Part shown: one piece after another, positions 22,748-34,210 of the stretch | How the letters are laid out: each line of letters opens with the position of its first letter | Position numbering within the stretch: the stretch's first letter is position 1 | Origin: Metamycoplasma salivarium | GTDB lineage: Bacteria > Bacillota_I > Bacilli_A > Mycoplasmatales > Metamycoplasmataceae | DNA length: 64,000 bases | Assembly (NCBI RefSeq): GCF_900660445.2 | Contig: NZ_LR214938.2 | Span: 620,001 to 684,000, forward strand | Direction of reading: 5' to 3' | Program-made: the position numbers and the translations under genes | The notes under the pieces: generated by a model | What the model saw: the letters and a program-made list of their open reading frames with translations, nothing else | Told to the model about the DNA's origin: nothing | Database searches by the model: none

Positions 22748-23445
22748 TATTTACCTCCTTCTAAAATTTTTAGTATAAGTTTTGCAATTGCAGTTTTTCA
22801 AATTAAACTATTATTTTTATAATCATTAGCATTAGATTTTTTAGTTAAATTATCTGAAATGACTTTTATGCTTGCAATTGGCATTTTATAAAATTGTGCA
22901 GTATGGATATAAGAAGTTAATTCCATATCAATTGTTTTAGCATCTTTAAAATTATTTTGAATTAAGGCTATATCTTTTTCGGTTGCAAAATGATCAGCGG
23001 TTGCATTGTCACAATATTTAATATTATTATCAAATAATATTTGCAAAATGTTGTTTAATATTTCGCTTGTTTTAAATGTTATGCTCATATTTGGTAACAT
23101 TCCTATTTTGTAATTTGGTAATGAGGTTAAATCAACATCATAATAATAAGAATTTTTAATTAAATAATAATCACCAATTTTTTCATTTCCTATACTTGCA
23201 GCAGGACCAATGTTAACAATTTGTGTGATTGTAGGACAAATGTTACATATATTGCTTAAATATAAACTAGCATTAACTTTACCCACACCACTACAAGCTA
23301 TATAAAATTTTTTCTTATTATATTCGCATAAATTAAATGATTGAAACTTATTAAAATCATTTTCAAAAACATTTTCTTCAATAATTTCAATGTGGGGTAA
23401 TATCATTTCATATTCTTCTTTTTCTGCAAAGATAAATAGCACCAT
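22747..23445 (-). CDS. mtn: 5'-methylthioadenosine/S-adenosylhomocysteine nucleosidase
   Basis: 232 residues, a normal length. FIFAEKEEYE (Glu), ACSGVGKVNASLYL, NIGPAASIG, IDMELTSYIHTA (purine/ribose binding) and VISDNLTKKS (catalytic Asp) fit MTAN (Pfs). It splits MTA and SAH made by methyltransferases such as KsgA and the methylase at 52 kb. Starts with AAGGAG 6 nt before the ATG. Translationally coupled to tatD. Confidence 0.88.
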
Positions 23446-23501
23446 AAAATTCTCCTTAATTTCAATACATTAATTTTAATTCACATTCAATAAAATTAAA
23501 C

Positions 23502-23526
23502 AAAAAAGACCAATGAGGCCTTTTTG
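23502..23526 (-). terminator. Terminator after rpmB
   Basis: Minus-strand stem AAAAAGGCC/GGTCTTTTT (one G-U) with a TCATT loop and following T-run; separates rpmB from mtn. Confidence 0.72.
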
Positions 23527-23543
23527 AAATTATTATTAAAAAA

Positions 23544-23741
23544 TTAAGCTACAAGACCATATTTTTTCAAAGTTCTTGCAGTTTTAGCAGTAACTGTTAA
23601 AGTTTTCTTAGCTCCATTACCTTGAGAAATTGTCACTTTTTGTAAGTTTAAATCAAAAGTTCTTTTAGTTGCATTTAATGCGTGAGATCTTTTGTTTCCA
23701 CTAAGTGCCTTTTGTCCGGTAAGTCTATCTCTTCCTGGCAT
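23544..23741 (-). CDS. rpmB: Ribosomal protein L28
   Basis: 65 residues, starting [27 protein letters not shown] in family style (a basic protein with SGNxRSHA). Component of the large subunit. AAGGAG ahead of the ATG and its own terminator behind. Placement between the S4-domain gene and mtn is specific to this lineage; length is normal. Confidence 0.97.
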   Translation of the reverse strand: MPGRDRLTGQKALSGNKRSHALNATKRTFDLNLQKVTISQGNGAKKTLTVTAKTARTLKKYGLVA

Positions 23742-23793
23742 AATGTTCTCCTTTTTTAAGTCTATTAGTATTTAATAATTGTACATTATTTTT

Positions 23794-24015
23794 TTAATAA
23801 GGTATCTTTTTAGCAACAATTTTATATAAATTGTCATCAACTCAAACAGTATCACCAATCCTTATTTTTGAATTTCTGCCAGTTGCAGGTTGTCCATTAA
23901 TTAAAATTTTATGTGATGTAACAAAGAATTTTGCTTTGCCACCAGTTTCAGTCACCCCAATTTTCTTTAAAAATTGACTTACTTTAATTCAATCATCGTA
24001 AATTTCAATTTCCAT
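23794..24015 (-). CDS. S4-domain RNA-binding protein, YaaA-like
   Basis: 73 residues, too short for most automatic calls because of two TGA Trp codons. IKVSQFLKKIGVTETGGKAK...ILINGQPATGRNSKIRIGD is a classic S4 fold. The same small S4 gene (yaaA/rlbA) follows dnaN in many Firmicutes, here starting directly after the dnaN stop (0 nt gap). Probably binds rRNA or ribosomal particles. Its own specific role is unknown. Confidence 0.85.
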
Positions 24016-25113
24016 TTAAAATCCTTTTTGTCCAGTAAATAATTGAATATTGTTTGGATTTGACGCTGATGTTACAACTAATTTTAAATTATCTTTTGTA
24101 ATTTGAATTTTTAGTTTATCATCAAAAACAGAAATTGCATCTCTTAAAAATTTACTATTTAATGCTAATTTTAATTCATCATTACTATATTCAAAATTAG
24201 AGGTTTTTATTTCTGCTGCTGCAATTTCTTCACGCGATGATGAAATTGTTAAAACTTTATTAATAATATGAAGTCTAATTTTGTTATAACTTTCAGTGAT
24301 AATAACACTTGCTTTGTTAAGCAAATTGTTTAATTCTCTTTTTTCAATAATTAAAGTATTTGCAAATTCTTTTGGCATGATTTTTGATACATCCATATAA
24401 ATTTGCTCAACAATTTTTGATTGAATAATATTATTATCAAATTCAAAAGCAATTTTGAAATCTGAAATATGTAATGTAATAGGTCCATTATGTTCAAATG
24501 CAAGTATATTTTTTAAATTTTTTTGTTGCACTGAAATATTAAATTCAACATCACTTTCAATTGGCAAAGTTTCTTGAGCATATCTATAACGATCAGTTGC
24601 AAGCATTTTAAGTTGTTTATTACTTGCTGAAATATTAACACAACCTAAAATTACAGATTTATCATCAGTTGCTGCTGCAAATCACACATCTTTTGCAATA
24701 TCTTTAAATTTTGCTCACTCAATTGTTAATTTTTCACCATAAATACTAAAGTCAATGCTTGGATATTCAGTGTTGTCATATAAATTTAATGTATATTTAT
24801 CACTTCCAGCAATGACAGTTAAAAGTTTGTCATTTGTGATTAAACTAATATCTCCATCCAATTTCTTTTCAACATTCTTTAAGATGTTTAATTCAACTAA
24901 ACAAATTCCGGGATTTATTATTTGTGCATTAATCGATGTTTTAACAGTATGTTTGATGCTAATTTCACCATCTGAACCAATGAAAGTAATTAAATCATCT
25001 TCAGCTTCAATTAATATTCCTTTCATTGCTGGAATAAATGGGTTTGTATCAACTGCTTTTGAAACATATTCAAGTGCATTATCAAGTATTTGTTTATTTA
25101 TTTTTATCTCCAT
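24016..25113 (-). CDS. dnaN: DNA polymerase III beta subunit (sliding clamp)
   Basis: 365 residues with two TGA Trp codons. DnaN forms the ring that tethers the polymerase. MEIKINKQILDNALEYVSKAV, the central LATDRYRYAQETLPI and the C-terminal SKFLRDAISVF match the three-domain clamp; length is normal. AAGGAG overlaps the dnaA stop, so dnaA and dnaN are one transcript (11 nt gap). Confidence 0.95.
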
Positions 25114-25124
25114 TTTTTTCTCCT

Positions 25125-26495
25125 TTACAATACTCTATTGAGATTTTCTTTAATTTTATTAATTGCAACTTTTAACGCGGTATTAGTTTTAAAGTTGTTG
25201 TCAACTCATTGTACTGAGATAATAACATTTGAATGACTTTGATTTCCAAACATTTTTCCAATTTCTTCAAATGAACAATCAAATGAATTTTTAATAAGTC
25301 ACATTGATATTCTTCTTGCAATTACAACTTCTTCTTTTCTAGTTCTTGCAGTAATACGACTTTTATCAAGTTTGTAATATTTTGCAACCATATCAATGAT
25401 CTTGTCAGGCGTGATTGTATCTTTAACCTGCGACATATTTTTAAAAACATTTCGAATTGTGTTCATATCATAAGTGAAAAAATCATCATTTTGACTAAAT
25501 AATTTAATCCTATTAATAGCGCCTTCAATTGACCTTATTGAAGTGGCAAAATTTCTTGCAACAAATTTTAAACTTTCATCTTCCCAAAGTTCAGGATTAA
25601 TATTATTTTGTCTTAATTTAAATTTTAAAATTGCTATCACATCATCAATTTCAGGAGTATCTATTTTAACAGTTAATCCACCTGTAAAACGTGTAATAAA
25701 TCTTTGTTCAAATCCGCCTAAATCTTCAGGGCGCTTATCTGCAGAAATAATAACTTGCTTGTCATTTGTGAACATATGATTTATGATATTAAATAAGACA
25801 ATCAATGTACTTTCTTTATTTGCATATTGTTGAACATCATCAAACATCAAACAATCATAAGCAACTAAATCATCAACAATTTTGTTGATTTCTTCTTGGT
25901 TTCTAGTTCTTAATTGTTCTACTAATCTTCTTGTAAGCTCATCAGGATTAACATAAAAGCAAGTTTTTCCATTTTTGATAAGTTCATTACCAATTGCATG
26001 TAATAAATGTGTTTTTCCAAGACCACTTCCACTATAAATAAAAAGTGGAGAAAAAACAACACTTTCATTTTTGCAAATGGTTCTTGCGGCCTTAATTACA
26101 AGGGAATTAAATTTACCTTCGGCATAAGTATCAAAGGTTAAATCTTTTCTAACATTGCTTTTTTGTCTTGGAGTTTTTTTGGCTGGTTTTACAATTGCAG
26201 CCAATGCATCAATTTCAACAATATCTTTAATAAAAATAATGTTTAATTTTTCATTGTAAATATTACTAATTGTTCTCTCAATTAGTTCGGTATAATGCGT
26301 CTTTACATACTCTTTTAGTCTTTCGGGACACAAGATAAAAATTGTGTCATCTTCACGGTATGCAATCTTTATATTTTTAAGCAAGCCTTCATAAATTAAA
26401 TTGTCACTTAAATTATTTTTTAGATCATTATGGAAGCTAATATTTTTAAGTTTTAGTTCAATTTCTTGCTCATTTTCTTTATTTGTATTAATCAT
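25125..26495 (-). CDS. dnaA: Chromosomal replication initiator DnaA
   Basis: 456 residues. Domain III: Walker A YSGSGLGKTHLLHAIGN, Walker B YDCLMFDDVQQYA, and the box VII-like FEQRFITRFTGGL. Domain IV: helix-turn-helix with ARTRKEEVVIARRISMWLIK and GNQSHSNVIISV (family DHxTV signature altered to SHSNV). Start ATG has no ribosome-binding site. Instead a TATAAT lies 9 nt upstream (minus strand, 26510-26505), so the mRNA should be leaderless or nearly so. Binds the box-like 9-mers just upstream. Confidence 0.96.
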
Positions 26496-26804
26496 GTTGT
26501 AATTATTATAATTAATAAGTTATTTTTTATAAAAAACGCATCAAAAATAGTTAAAAACATAGAGTTATTAACAAAGTTATTAACAGTTTTTTATCAAAAA
26601 TATGCCTTATTGTTAGACTAATTTTTCAAAAATTAACAAAAAACTATGCAAATTTGAATGTTAATAACTTTTTTGTTAATAATTTCATAGAATTTTATCT
26701 AAAATGAATGTGAAAAACTTAGCTAGCTATATTATTTTGTTATTTAGATTATTTTTAATTTAAAATGGTTGAGTTTAATATTTTTTAAATAAAAAAGAAT
26801 ATTC
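26496..26804. other. oriC: Probable replication origin (oriC) with mirrored DnaA-box-like 9-mers
   Basis: 309 bp, about 80% AT by eye, between dnaA and a pseudogene. Four identical 9-mers: TTATTAACA at 26565-26573 and 26577-26585, and its complement TGTTAATAA at 26659-26667 and 26674-26682. They form two head-to-tail pairs facing each other across about 73 bp of AT-rich sequence. The 9-mer differs from the consensus TTATCCACA at two positions, as often in mollicutes. Genes on either side diverge (dnaA-dnaN left, rpmH-rnpA-yidC right), as expected at an origin. Confidence 0.75.
26505..26510 (-). promoter_or_regulatory. -10 box of dnaA, leaderless type
   Basis: TATAAT on the minus strand with only 9 nt to the dnaA ATG; a start site about 7 nt after the box puts the 5' end at or within 2 nt of the start codon. 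Confidence 0.6.
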
Positions 26805-28178
26805 ATGAAATCAAAGAAATATTTTTCACTTCCACTAACTTTAACAATTATTAGTTTTTTTGCCTTTACTTTCAACAAATTGCAAAAAACCTGGTGAAAT
26901 GAATCAAGCGTTAAAAGAAACCATAATTGAGGTTAAAGAAAAAAGAACAAAAATTGGCATTAGAAATTAAAAATGTTAATGATTTGAATATAAAAAACTT
27001 AAAGCAATGAAGATACTCAATTGTTAATTTTGAAATAACACATTCAAATCCAACAACAATAAAAATTTCATTTGCATTACAAGATAGAGTTACTAAGAAA
27101 GTTAGTGAGACAAAAACTATTGAGATTAATGGATTTAAAATACCTTCTAATATTCATGAAGTATTTCAAAACATTTCAATAAACTTAAAAAGCAATAACT
27201 ATACAAAAAAAGATGGAGAAAAAACTAAAAATGATTTGTTAAAAGCATTACAAACTACAAGAATTTTTTATAAAACATTTATGTTTTCAAATTTACCTGA
27301 TGTTGATTATTTGCCTTTACAATTAAGAACTGATTTTGATAATTTAAGAAAAGAAACAGAAAAAAATGTTAGACAATCCTTCATTAACTTCACAAAAAAT
27401 CAATACTCAAATTGAAAAATTAAACGACGCAAAAAATAAATTAATAGAAACATTAAAAGCAAAATTAAATGGTAAAAATATTTGTTTTATGAATAATGTT
27501 AATAACCATAATTTTGTTACAAATAATCAATTAAATAATCATTATAGAATGTCTTTTATAGCTAATTCAATTTATTATTTCGATATCTTTTTTGAAGATA
27601 AAAACTTATCTTATGATTTTTATTATAGCGAAACAAATCCTACTGATTTAGATTTATCAAACCTAACTTACTTAAAAAAGAAATCATTAACTTACTTAGA
27701 ATTAGTCTATTCAAGAGAAGTTTACCACAAAGTGGTTATTTGCAAATAAAAGCTTCTGATAAATATAAACTATTAAATTAGGCTATTTTGAAATAGATGA
27801 TAATGGACCCTTCAACTACAAATTCAAATTCAAATAATTCAAATATCTTTAAAAATGAGAGTGATTTTCATCATTTATCACAATTAAAAACAAAAATCTC
27901 TATTGAAAACTATCAAAATATTAAGGAATTAAAATTAACATTTTGAAGATATTTACTAAAATAAAAAAACAAACCAAAATTCAAATGTATATCTATTTGA
28001 TGACACTATAAAATCTGCAAATAATGAACCCGGAAAATATTTTTACACATGCACATTAATTAACAAAAATAATCAAACAAAAGATTTATATACATTAAGT
28101 TATTATTTAAATATTTTTGAAAATGATGCGAGTGATTTTAAATTAGAAAAGTATTTTAATCAAAACCTTGCAAAATAA
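26805..28178 (+). pseudogene. Decayed lipoprotein gene between dnaA and rpmH
   Basis: A signal-like start (MKSKKYFSLPLTLTIISFF) loses frame before the lipobox-like STNCKKP, which is in another frame. Coding continues in shifted frames: one open from about 26947 to 27435 (containing TKTIEINGFKIPS, like the lipoprotein-associated domain), one from about 27366 to 27749, and one ending at 28178 (VYLFDDTIKSANNEPGKYFY). At least four frameshifts. The 'EINGFK' style links it to the lipoproteins at 18.3 and 38.2 kb. It separates dnaA from rpmH by 1.8 kb, which are usually adjacent. Confidence 0.75.
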
Positions 28179-28229
28179 AGGATAAATCTAATTGAAATTT
28201 AAACAAAACTATATTGCTATAAAATTCTT

Positions 28230-28250
28230 AGCAAATATTTTGCTTTCTTT
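28230..28250 (+). terminator. Weak terminator-like hairpin before rpmH
   Basis: AGCAAA/TTTGCT with a TAT loop, followed by TTCTTT. May end transcripts of the decayed lipoprotein gene. Confidence 0.4.
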
Positions 28251-28277
28251 GATAAAATTAAATGAAATTTGTATAAT
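28249..28277 (+). promoter_or_regulatory. rpmH-rnpA-yidC promoter
   Basis: TTGATA (28249-28254), 17-bp spacer, TATAAT (28272-28277): the best sigma-70-type promoter in the window. The leader to the rpmH ATG is about 55 nt. Confidence 0.75.
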
Positions 28278-28339
28278 TTTTATTTGCATATTATAAGAAC
28301 TTATACATACTAAAGTTAGTTGGAACTAAGGAGAATGTT

Positions 28340-28486
28340 ATGAAAAGAACATATCAACCAAAAAAACGCAAACACATTAAAGTGCATGGTTTTATGGCTA
28401 GAATGCAAACCAAGAATGGTAGAAAAGTATTAGCATCAAGACGTGCTAAAGGCAGAGCAAGATTAACAGTATCAGATTCTAAGTAA
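28340..28486 (+). CDS. rpmH: Ribosomal protein L34
   Basis: 48 residues, too short for an ORF cut-off of 60. [22 protein letters not shown]...[19 protein letters not shown] is the invariant L34 pattern. AAGGAG 8 nt upstream. First gene of the rpmH-rnpA-yidC operon next to the origin. Confidence 0.97.
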   Translation: MKRTYQPKKRKHIKVHGFMARMQTKNGRKVLASRRAKGRARLTVSDSK

Positions 28487-28513
28487 TTTGATATTTCTTT
28501 TTTTTATTTAAAA

Positions 28514-28861
28514 ATGTTTACAAAAGATAATACACTTAAAAAAAATTGAGAATTTCAAAAAATTCTTGCCAAAAAAAAGCAGATTGTAGATAAACATTTA
28601 ATTATTTATTTTGATGAATCAGAAGATTTTAAAATAGGTATTTCAATGCCAAAACAATTTTTAAATGCAGTAAAGAGAAATCATTTTAAAAATCAAGTAA
28701 GAGCTATTTTAAGGAAAATGAATGATATTACTGATTCTTTAAAAATAAGTTGTGTTTTAATTGCTAGGAAAACATTTTTTGATTTAGAATTTTCAATTAA
28801 AGAACAAGAGATAAGAAAAATTTTTGAAAGGATAAAAGATGGCAAAACTGAAAAAATCTAA
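28514..28861 (+). CDS. rnpA: Ribonuclease P protein component
   Basis: 115 residues with one TGA Trp (KKNWEFQKIL). The basic RNA-binding motif appears as MPKQFLNAVKRNHFKNQVRAILRK, matching RnpA's KxVKRNxxKRxxRE region. Assists RNase P RNA in tRNA 5' processing. Starts 27 nt after rpmH with no clear ribosome-binding site; overlaps yidC by 23 nt. Confidence 0.92.
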
Positions 28862-31043
28862 GTTTTATGATGATTTTAAAGTCACATCACCATCACCTGA
28901 GCAAAAACAAAAGCATATTTGACTTAAGGTGTGAAAATGATTAAGAATTATCATTATTGTTTTCTTTGCAAGCATTGGCCTTGTGGGTTGCGTGCAATCA
29001 TTTACAAGTAAAACTGCATCTAAAGTTGGTGCTGGTTATGAATTTTATTCAAGCAAAAAAACTGTTTCACCTAATGTTGAACTTTTAAGATACAACAAAG
29101 AAACAAACACTTTTACTATGCCAAATAGTGAAAAGCATATTGTTAAAAATATATTTCTTGGTTTAAATAATGGAAATAAAGAGTTAATTAACGCATTAGA
29201 ACAACAAGATGCTAAAGCTAATGGTGGAAAATCAGAATATGGAATTTATGGTGGGAATTCTTTAGCCTTGCAATATGAAAAACTAAATGATGATAATAAA
29301 ACATATTCAACAATTACTGACGCTGATGCAAAATTTGGTGGAGATGTTTATGGAAATAAAGAAAACAAATTTTCTTATCTAAATTTAACTTCAAAAGATT
29401 ACAAATATGAAACTATTACTGAACATAGTGCTTGAACAACATTTTCTTTTACAAACCATATTGAAGAAGTAGCAAAAAATCAAAAAAGAGCAAGATTTGA
29501 CAAAATTTCTAAAATTGAAGTTGAAACTTTAGAAGAATCATTATTACCTGGTGCTTCAAATATCGATAAATTTACACGTGATTCTTTACAACTTTTAGCA
29601 TTACAAACATTAAAGATTTGATACGAAAGAAATGTTAATAACATTCGTTGATTAATAAATCCTGCAAATGTTGAAAATAAAGATCTTAATCAACAATTTA
29701 CTGCTTCTGATGCAAATGAGATTTTTGGAACAACTCCATTGCCTGCAAATCCAACTCCTTTAGATATCTACAAACGTTTAGTTGCTATGTATGAAAAAAT
29801 TTCTCAAACAAAAGCAAGTGACAAAATTGAGAATAGTGATTATATCTTTAAAAATGATCCTTTCTATACAACTAAAACCGATTGAAAAGATAAAGATGGC
29901 AAACCATTAGTTGTAAAAGATAAAAATGGTGTGGTTATCTCAAACCCTACTTTTAATCAACTTTCAAAAGCACAACAACACGATCAACTTTCTAGATGAT
30001 ATAAATATCAATGAATTAAGGATGCAATTAATTTTGCAACATTCCATAAAATTGCTTTTAGAAGTTATTATTCATTGTTTAATTACACAGGCCAAGCATA
30101 TAAAAATGTAACTTATGGTTCTAATGTTGTAACTAATTCAATTGTTAAAGTAAACCATATTACTAAGGGTGGTAACTATAATGAAAGATTACCAATAGCA
30201 AATATCTTTCCTTCTGCATTTAATGTTCCTCAAAAAGCATTATATAATGCAAAAGGTTATTGAGAACAAGGGCCTTTCTATGGAATGTTTATCCACCCAA
30301 TCTATTTATTTATGAATAAAATAATGGTTGGTTTAGGAAGTACAGGCTGAAGCGTTATATTAGCCTTAGTTATTACAGTTGTTTTTGTTCGTTTAATTGC
30401 ATTCTTTATTTCTCTAAAAAGCACTTTTGGTCAAAGCAAATTAGAAGAAATAAACCGTAAAAAAGCCAAGATTGAAGCTAAATATGCTGAATATAAAGGC
30501 GATAAAGCAATGCAACAAAAGAAACAAATGGAAATTTCGCAACTTTATAAAGAGTCAAAAATTTCCCCATTCTCAAGTATGGTTTCATTGCTTATAACAA
30601 TGCCAATCTTATTTGTTGTGTATAGAATTATTTCTTCAGCACCTGAAATTAAGCAAGCTTCATGATATGGAATTCAACTTTCGACTTCGTCAATTAGTCG
30701 GGTAATGGCAAAAGATTTTATTTATCTGCCACTAATAATATTCTCCGTCGCGGTTCAAGCCCTCGCGACATATATGCCGAAGATTTTAAATTGAAAGAAA
30801 AAGAAATCCGAACGAGTCGATGCTTATGAAAAAGAAGCAATGAAGAAATCTAATCGAACAAATAATATTGTGCAATTAATCTTTATCTTTATTGGTGTTA
30901 TCTTTAGTGCTGGTTTACAAATTTATTGAATTATTTCTGGTATTTGAACAATCTTCCAAACAATCTTTGTTCATTACTTCACAAAAACAAGATTCTTTAA
31001 AGAAAAAGTTGAACCTAAATTATTTAGAGAAAAGACCGCTTAA
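28839..31043 (+). CDS. yidC: Membrane protein insertase YidC/OxaA
   Basis: 734 residues, much longer than Gram-positive YidC/SpoIIIJ (about 260-280), because a large extracellular domain of about 390 residues lies between the first helix (IIIIVFFASIGLVGC) and the insertase core. The core (from about residue 485) has GPFYGMFIHPIYLFMN, IAFFISLKSTF, KMQ-like QQKKQMEISQLYKESKISPF and five helices. AAGGA before the ATG. Inserts proteins into the membrane, alone or with Sec. Terminator follows at 31053. Confidence 0.93.
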
Positions 31044-31052
31044 ACTAATATA

Positions 31053-31078
31053 AACTAGAATTTATTTTCTAGTTTTTT
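31053..31078 (+). terminator. Terminator after yidC
   Basis: 8-bp stem AACTAGAA/TTCTAGTT with a 6-nt loop, T-run. Confidence 0.8.
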
Positions 31079-31223
31079 ATTCACTTTTTATTAACGTTTA
31101 TATTTCATAGAAATATATTTTTAAGGTTTTTATGTTGTAAAAAAAGTGTTTATAAATAAAAAGGGGTAAAATATATGGGTATATCAAAGGTCTTAGGACA
31201 ATTGATTATTAGAGAAGGAATCT

Positions 31224-32231
31224 ATGGATTTAAAAGATAAAACATCAATTTATTTTCATAAAACACAAAAAATAGCAGAAGAATTCTGCAAACATGACAT
31301 TGTAACTTTACAATTTTTCCAAAGACATAATAATGTTAAATTATGTGGAATAATTGAGGCTATCAAGCTTTTAGTGCATAATACAGACATTACTAAATAT
31401 ACAATTAAATATTTACCCGAAGGTACTATTATTAACAATCGTGATGTTGTATTAGAACTTGAAGGGCCATATTATGAATTTGGAATTTGAGAAGGTATGC
31501 TTGATGGCATTTTAGCAAGACAAACTTCAATTGCTACAAACGCTTATCGTATGGTTCAAGTTGCTAATGGAAAAACTTTAATTAGTATGGCTGATCGCGC
31601 TGATCATTACATCAATCAAGAAAATGATGCATATGCTATTGAATGTGGTGGAATTAAAAACCACTCAACATTAGTATCTTCCCATTATGACAAGGCACAT
31701 ACTTTTGGTTCAATGCCTCATGCTTTAATTCAAATGTTTAATGGTGACATTGTTAAAGCATGTGAAGCATATCATAAAGTATTTCCAAAAGAACCTTTGT
31801 ATGCTGTTGTTGATTTCCATAATGATGTAATTGCAGACTCATTAGCTTGCCTTAAAATCTTTGGAAAAGAGTTAAAAGGTGTTAGAATAGATACATCTAA
31901 ATCAATGATTGATAAGATGTTTAAGGAGGGGGAAGCGCAATTTGGTGTCACACCATTGCAAGTAAAAAAATTAAGAGAAGCTTTAGATGAAAATAATGGT
32001 AAACATGTCAAAATTACTGTTTCGTCTGGCTTTGATGAAGAAAAGATCAAACAATTTGAAGCTGAAAATACTCCTGTTGATGCATATGGTGTTGGCGCTG
32101 CATTATTAAGAATTAGAATTCATTTTAGTGCTGATGCTACAATGCTAAATGGTAAAAAAATTGCCAAAGCAGGACGTGAATATTTAAATAATCCTAAACT
32201 TTTAGTTTACAAAGGAGAATACAATGGATAA
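31224..32231 (+). CDS. pncB: Nicotinate phosphoribosyltransferase
   Basis: 335 residues, one TGA Trp. IRVDTS-like GVRIDTSKSMIDKM, SMADRADHYINQEN, FGSMPHALIQMFNGD and KITVSSGFDEEKIKQFE match the nicotinate phosphoribosyltransferase family (short mollicute/archaeal form). Makes nicotinate mononucleotide from nicotinate and PRPP for NAD salvage. AAGGAA about 7 nt before the ATG. Overlaps the next membrane-protein gene by 8 nt. The 180-nt upstream region has a TAAAAT at about 31166-31171 but no riboswitch I can recognise. Confidence 0.92.
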
Positions 32232-33528
32232 GAAATTAAAAACTAAAAAATCTATCAATGTTGCATTAACAATTGTCTTTGTAATTATTTTTGCAGCATT
32301 AGCAGCATTAGCATTAGTTGCAATTTTTATGCATAATCAGCATAAAACTAACGCATTTGCAACTGCAATAAACAAGATTTGAAAAAATGACACAATTTGA
32401 CAAGTTATTATGCCTGCATTTTATGCATTAGCATTTTACACATTAACCTTAGGAATTATTGTTGGTAAAAAATATAAATTAATTGAAAATAACAACAAAA
32501 ATTTAAAGAGACAAAAAGCTTCTTTAATTGCATTTGTCATAATCTTTTCAATTATTTTCTTAGTTGTAGGACTATTCCTAGTTCTAACTAAAGTATTAAA
32601 AAATAATGCTGGAATGACAAAACTATTAACAAATATGAAACTTACTGGCTTTGAACAATGATTGTGAATGTCAGGAATTGTAACATTAGCATTAGTAGGT
32701 TTATTAATAATTACTTTAATTATTGCAGTGCCTACATTGAAATATAGAAACAATAGCACTGTTAATATAAAAATTAACAACGACGGTACATATGCAACTG
32801 CAACATTAGATTTTGTTGCTCCAAAATCTGAAAGCGAAAATGGTAATTTCTATGCTGCTGATTTGAAAGCAATTAATTTAAAATTGGTTGAAGATTCTGA
32901 TAATTATACTTCTGGCAAAAATACACCTCCATCAAACACAACTTTCCAAAATATGCAAATACTTGTTAATGACATTAATACATTTATTTCAAAAATGCCT
33001 TTGCCTAAATATAGTTTATTAGTTGAATATATTAAAAAAGCATTGGAAGAATATACAATTAAGCCAAATGAAAATTTAACTGATGAAATTTTAATTAGAA
33101 AAGAAAATAATCTAGAACTTAACTACAAACGTGCGCGTTTTGTAAAATTGTTGTTAGAAACTAAAGACTATGGTTTACAACTTGCATCAACCACTAATAT
33201 GCAAATTATGGGAAGTCAATTGCTAAACTATGTAAATTCTAAATATGAAATTGTTAATAATGTAACATCACTTACAGAAATTAAAAAAATGATTAATGAA
33301 GTATTAGAAAAACATTTATTTGTTAAATTAAATGAACTTAGATTTGAAGCGATTGATATTATGCAAAAAAATCCTAACAATGCAAATGTTGTTAATGCTA
33401 TAAAACAAGTCTTAGAACCTACTGATGCTGCTTTAGAAAATAAAGATATTGCTTTAATGAAAGCTAATTTAGTAAGACTAGCTAAACTAATTCAAAATAT
33501 TAAAGATTCAAAAATTGCAAAGCTTTAG
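32224..33528 (+). CDS. Membrane protein of unknown function
   Basis: 434 residues. Four hydrophobic helices in the first 180 residues (ALTIVFVIIFAALAALALVAIF, YALAFYTLTLGIIVG, FVIIFSIIFLVVGLFLVLT, LALVGLLIITLIIAV are the cores) followed by a hydrophilic, helical C-terminal domain of about 250 residues. GGAG 9 nt ahead of the ATG, which lies inside the 3' end of pncB, so translation is coupled. Paired with the next membrane protein, which has the same 'helices then helical soluble domain' plan. Family not recognised. Confidence 0.65.
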
Positions 33529-33546
33529 TATTTTCAAAATTATTTT

Positions 33547-34182
33547 ATGAACAAATATGGAAAATTAAAAGCTAATATACTAAATATATTTAGCTTTTTC
33601 TTAATCTTTTCTTTTTTAATAGTTGGTCTTATTTTAATTTTATTAGCAGCAAAAGCAATTCCTAATTCTTTTAATAAGCCTTCAATTGTTACTTGCTATG
33701 TTTTTGGTTCACTTTTTTTAGTACTGTTTTTATTGATTATTTCAAAAATGATATCTATTATGAAAGCAGAAAATCGCTACAAAAAAAATGCTGTTGATGT
33801 TGATAAATATTTTGCAGATGTTGAAAAAACTAAAAGTCAAGAACAAAACGACTTAAAATTTGCAAATGCTCCTAAAACTGATAAAGAATCAAGAAATATT
33901 TATTTTAGCTATTTATTATCTTATATGAGAAAAACATACCGTAGACCTAATTTGGAACTAAAAGATTATGCAATCAAATGTGCATTGGAAGATTTAATTA
34001 TAGAAATCAAAACTACTTATGGGATCTTCGATGTTTATTTAGCAATCGAATTTACAAAATCATTACATAGAAAAATGATTTTACGTGGTGAATATAATCA
34101 CTACAAAGTTTATTTCGATGGCATAAGAAAACTAATTAATTTAACTAATGAATATGTTAGAAAATTGTTAAACTTTTCTTAA
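33547..34182 (+). CDS. Two-helix membrane protein with cytoplasmic helical domain
   Basis: 211 residues. Helices near residues 12-35 and 47-67, then a basic, helical domain (FSYLLSYMRKTYRRPNLELKD). Starts 18 nt after the previous gene without a clear ribosome-binding site. C-terminal region resembles that of the preceding protein in plan but not obviously in sequence. Terminator at 34211. Function unknown. Confidence 0.6.
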   Translation: MNKYGKLKANILNIFSFFLIFSFLIVGLILILLAAKAIPNSFNKPSIVTCYVFGSLFLVLFLLIISKMISIMKAENRYKKNAVDVDKYFADVEKTKSQEQNDLKFANAPKTDKESRNIYFSYLLSYMRKTYRRPNLELKDYAIKCALEDLIIEIKTTYGIFDVYLAIEFTKSLHRKMILRGEYNHYKVYFDGIRKLINLTNEYVRKLLNFS

Positions 34183-34210
34183 AAATTAACTTATTTACTG
34201 TCCAAAATTG

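Noticed and set aside
28301-28309. TTATACATA as a fifth DnaA box before rpmH
   Set aside because: Single copy, two mismatches to consensus and different from the four identical 9-mers at 26.6 kb.
31079-31223. Possible riboswitch or T-box in the leader of the nicotinate phosphoribosyltransferase gene
   Set aside because: Only a tiny GTC/GAC hairpin is visible and no known NAD-, niacin- or tRNA-sensing pattern; left as plain leader.
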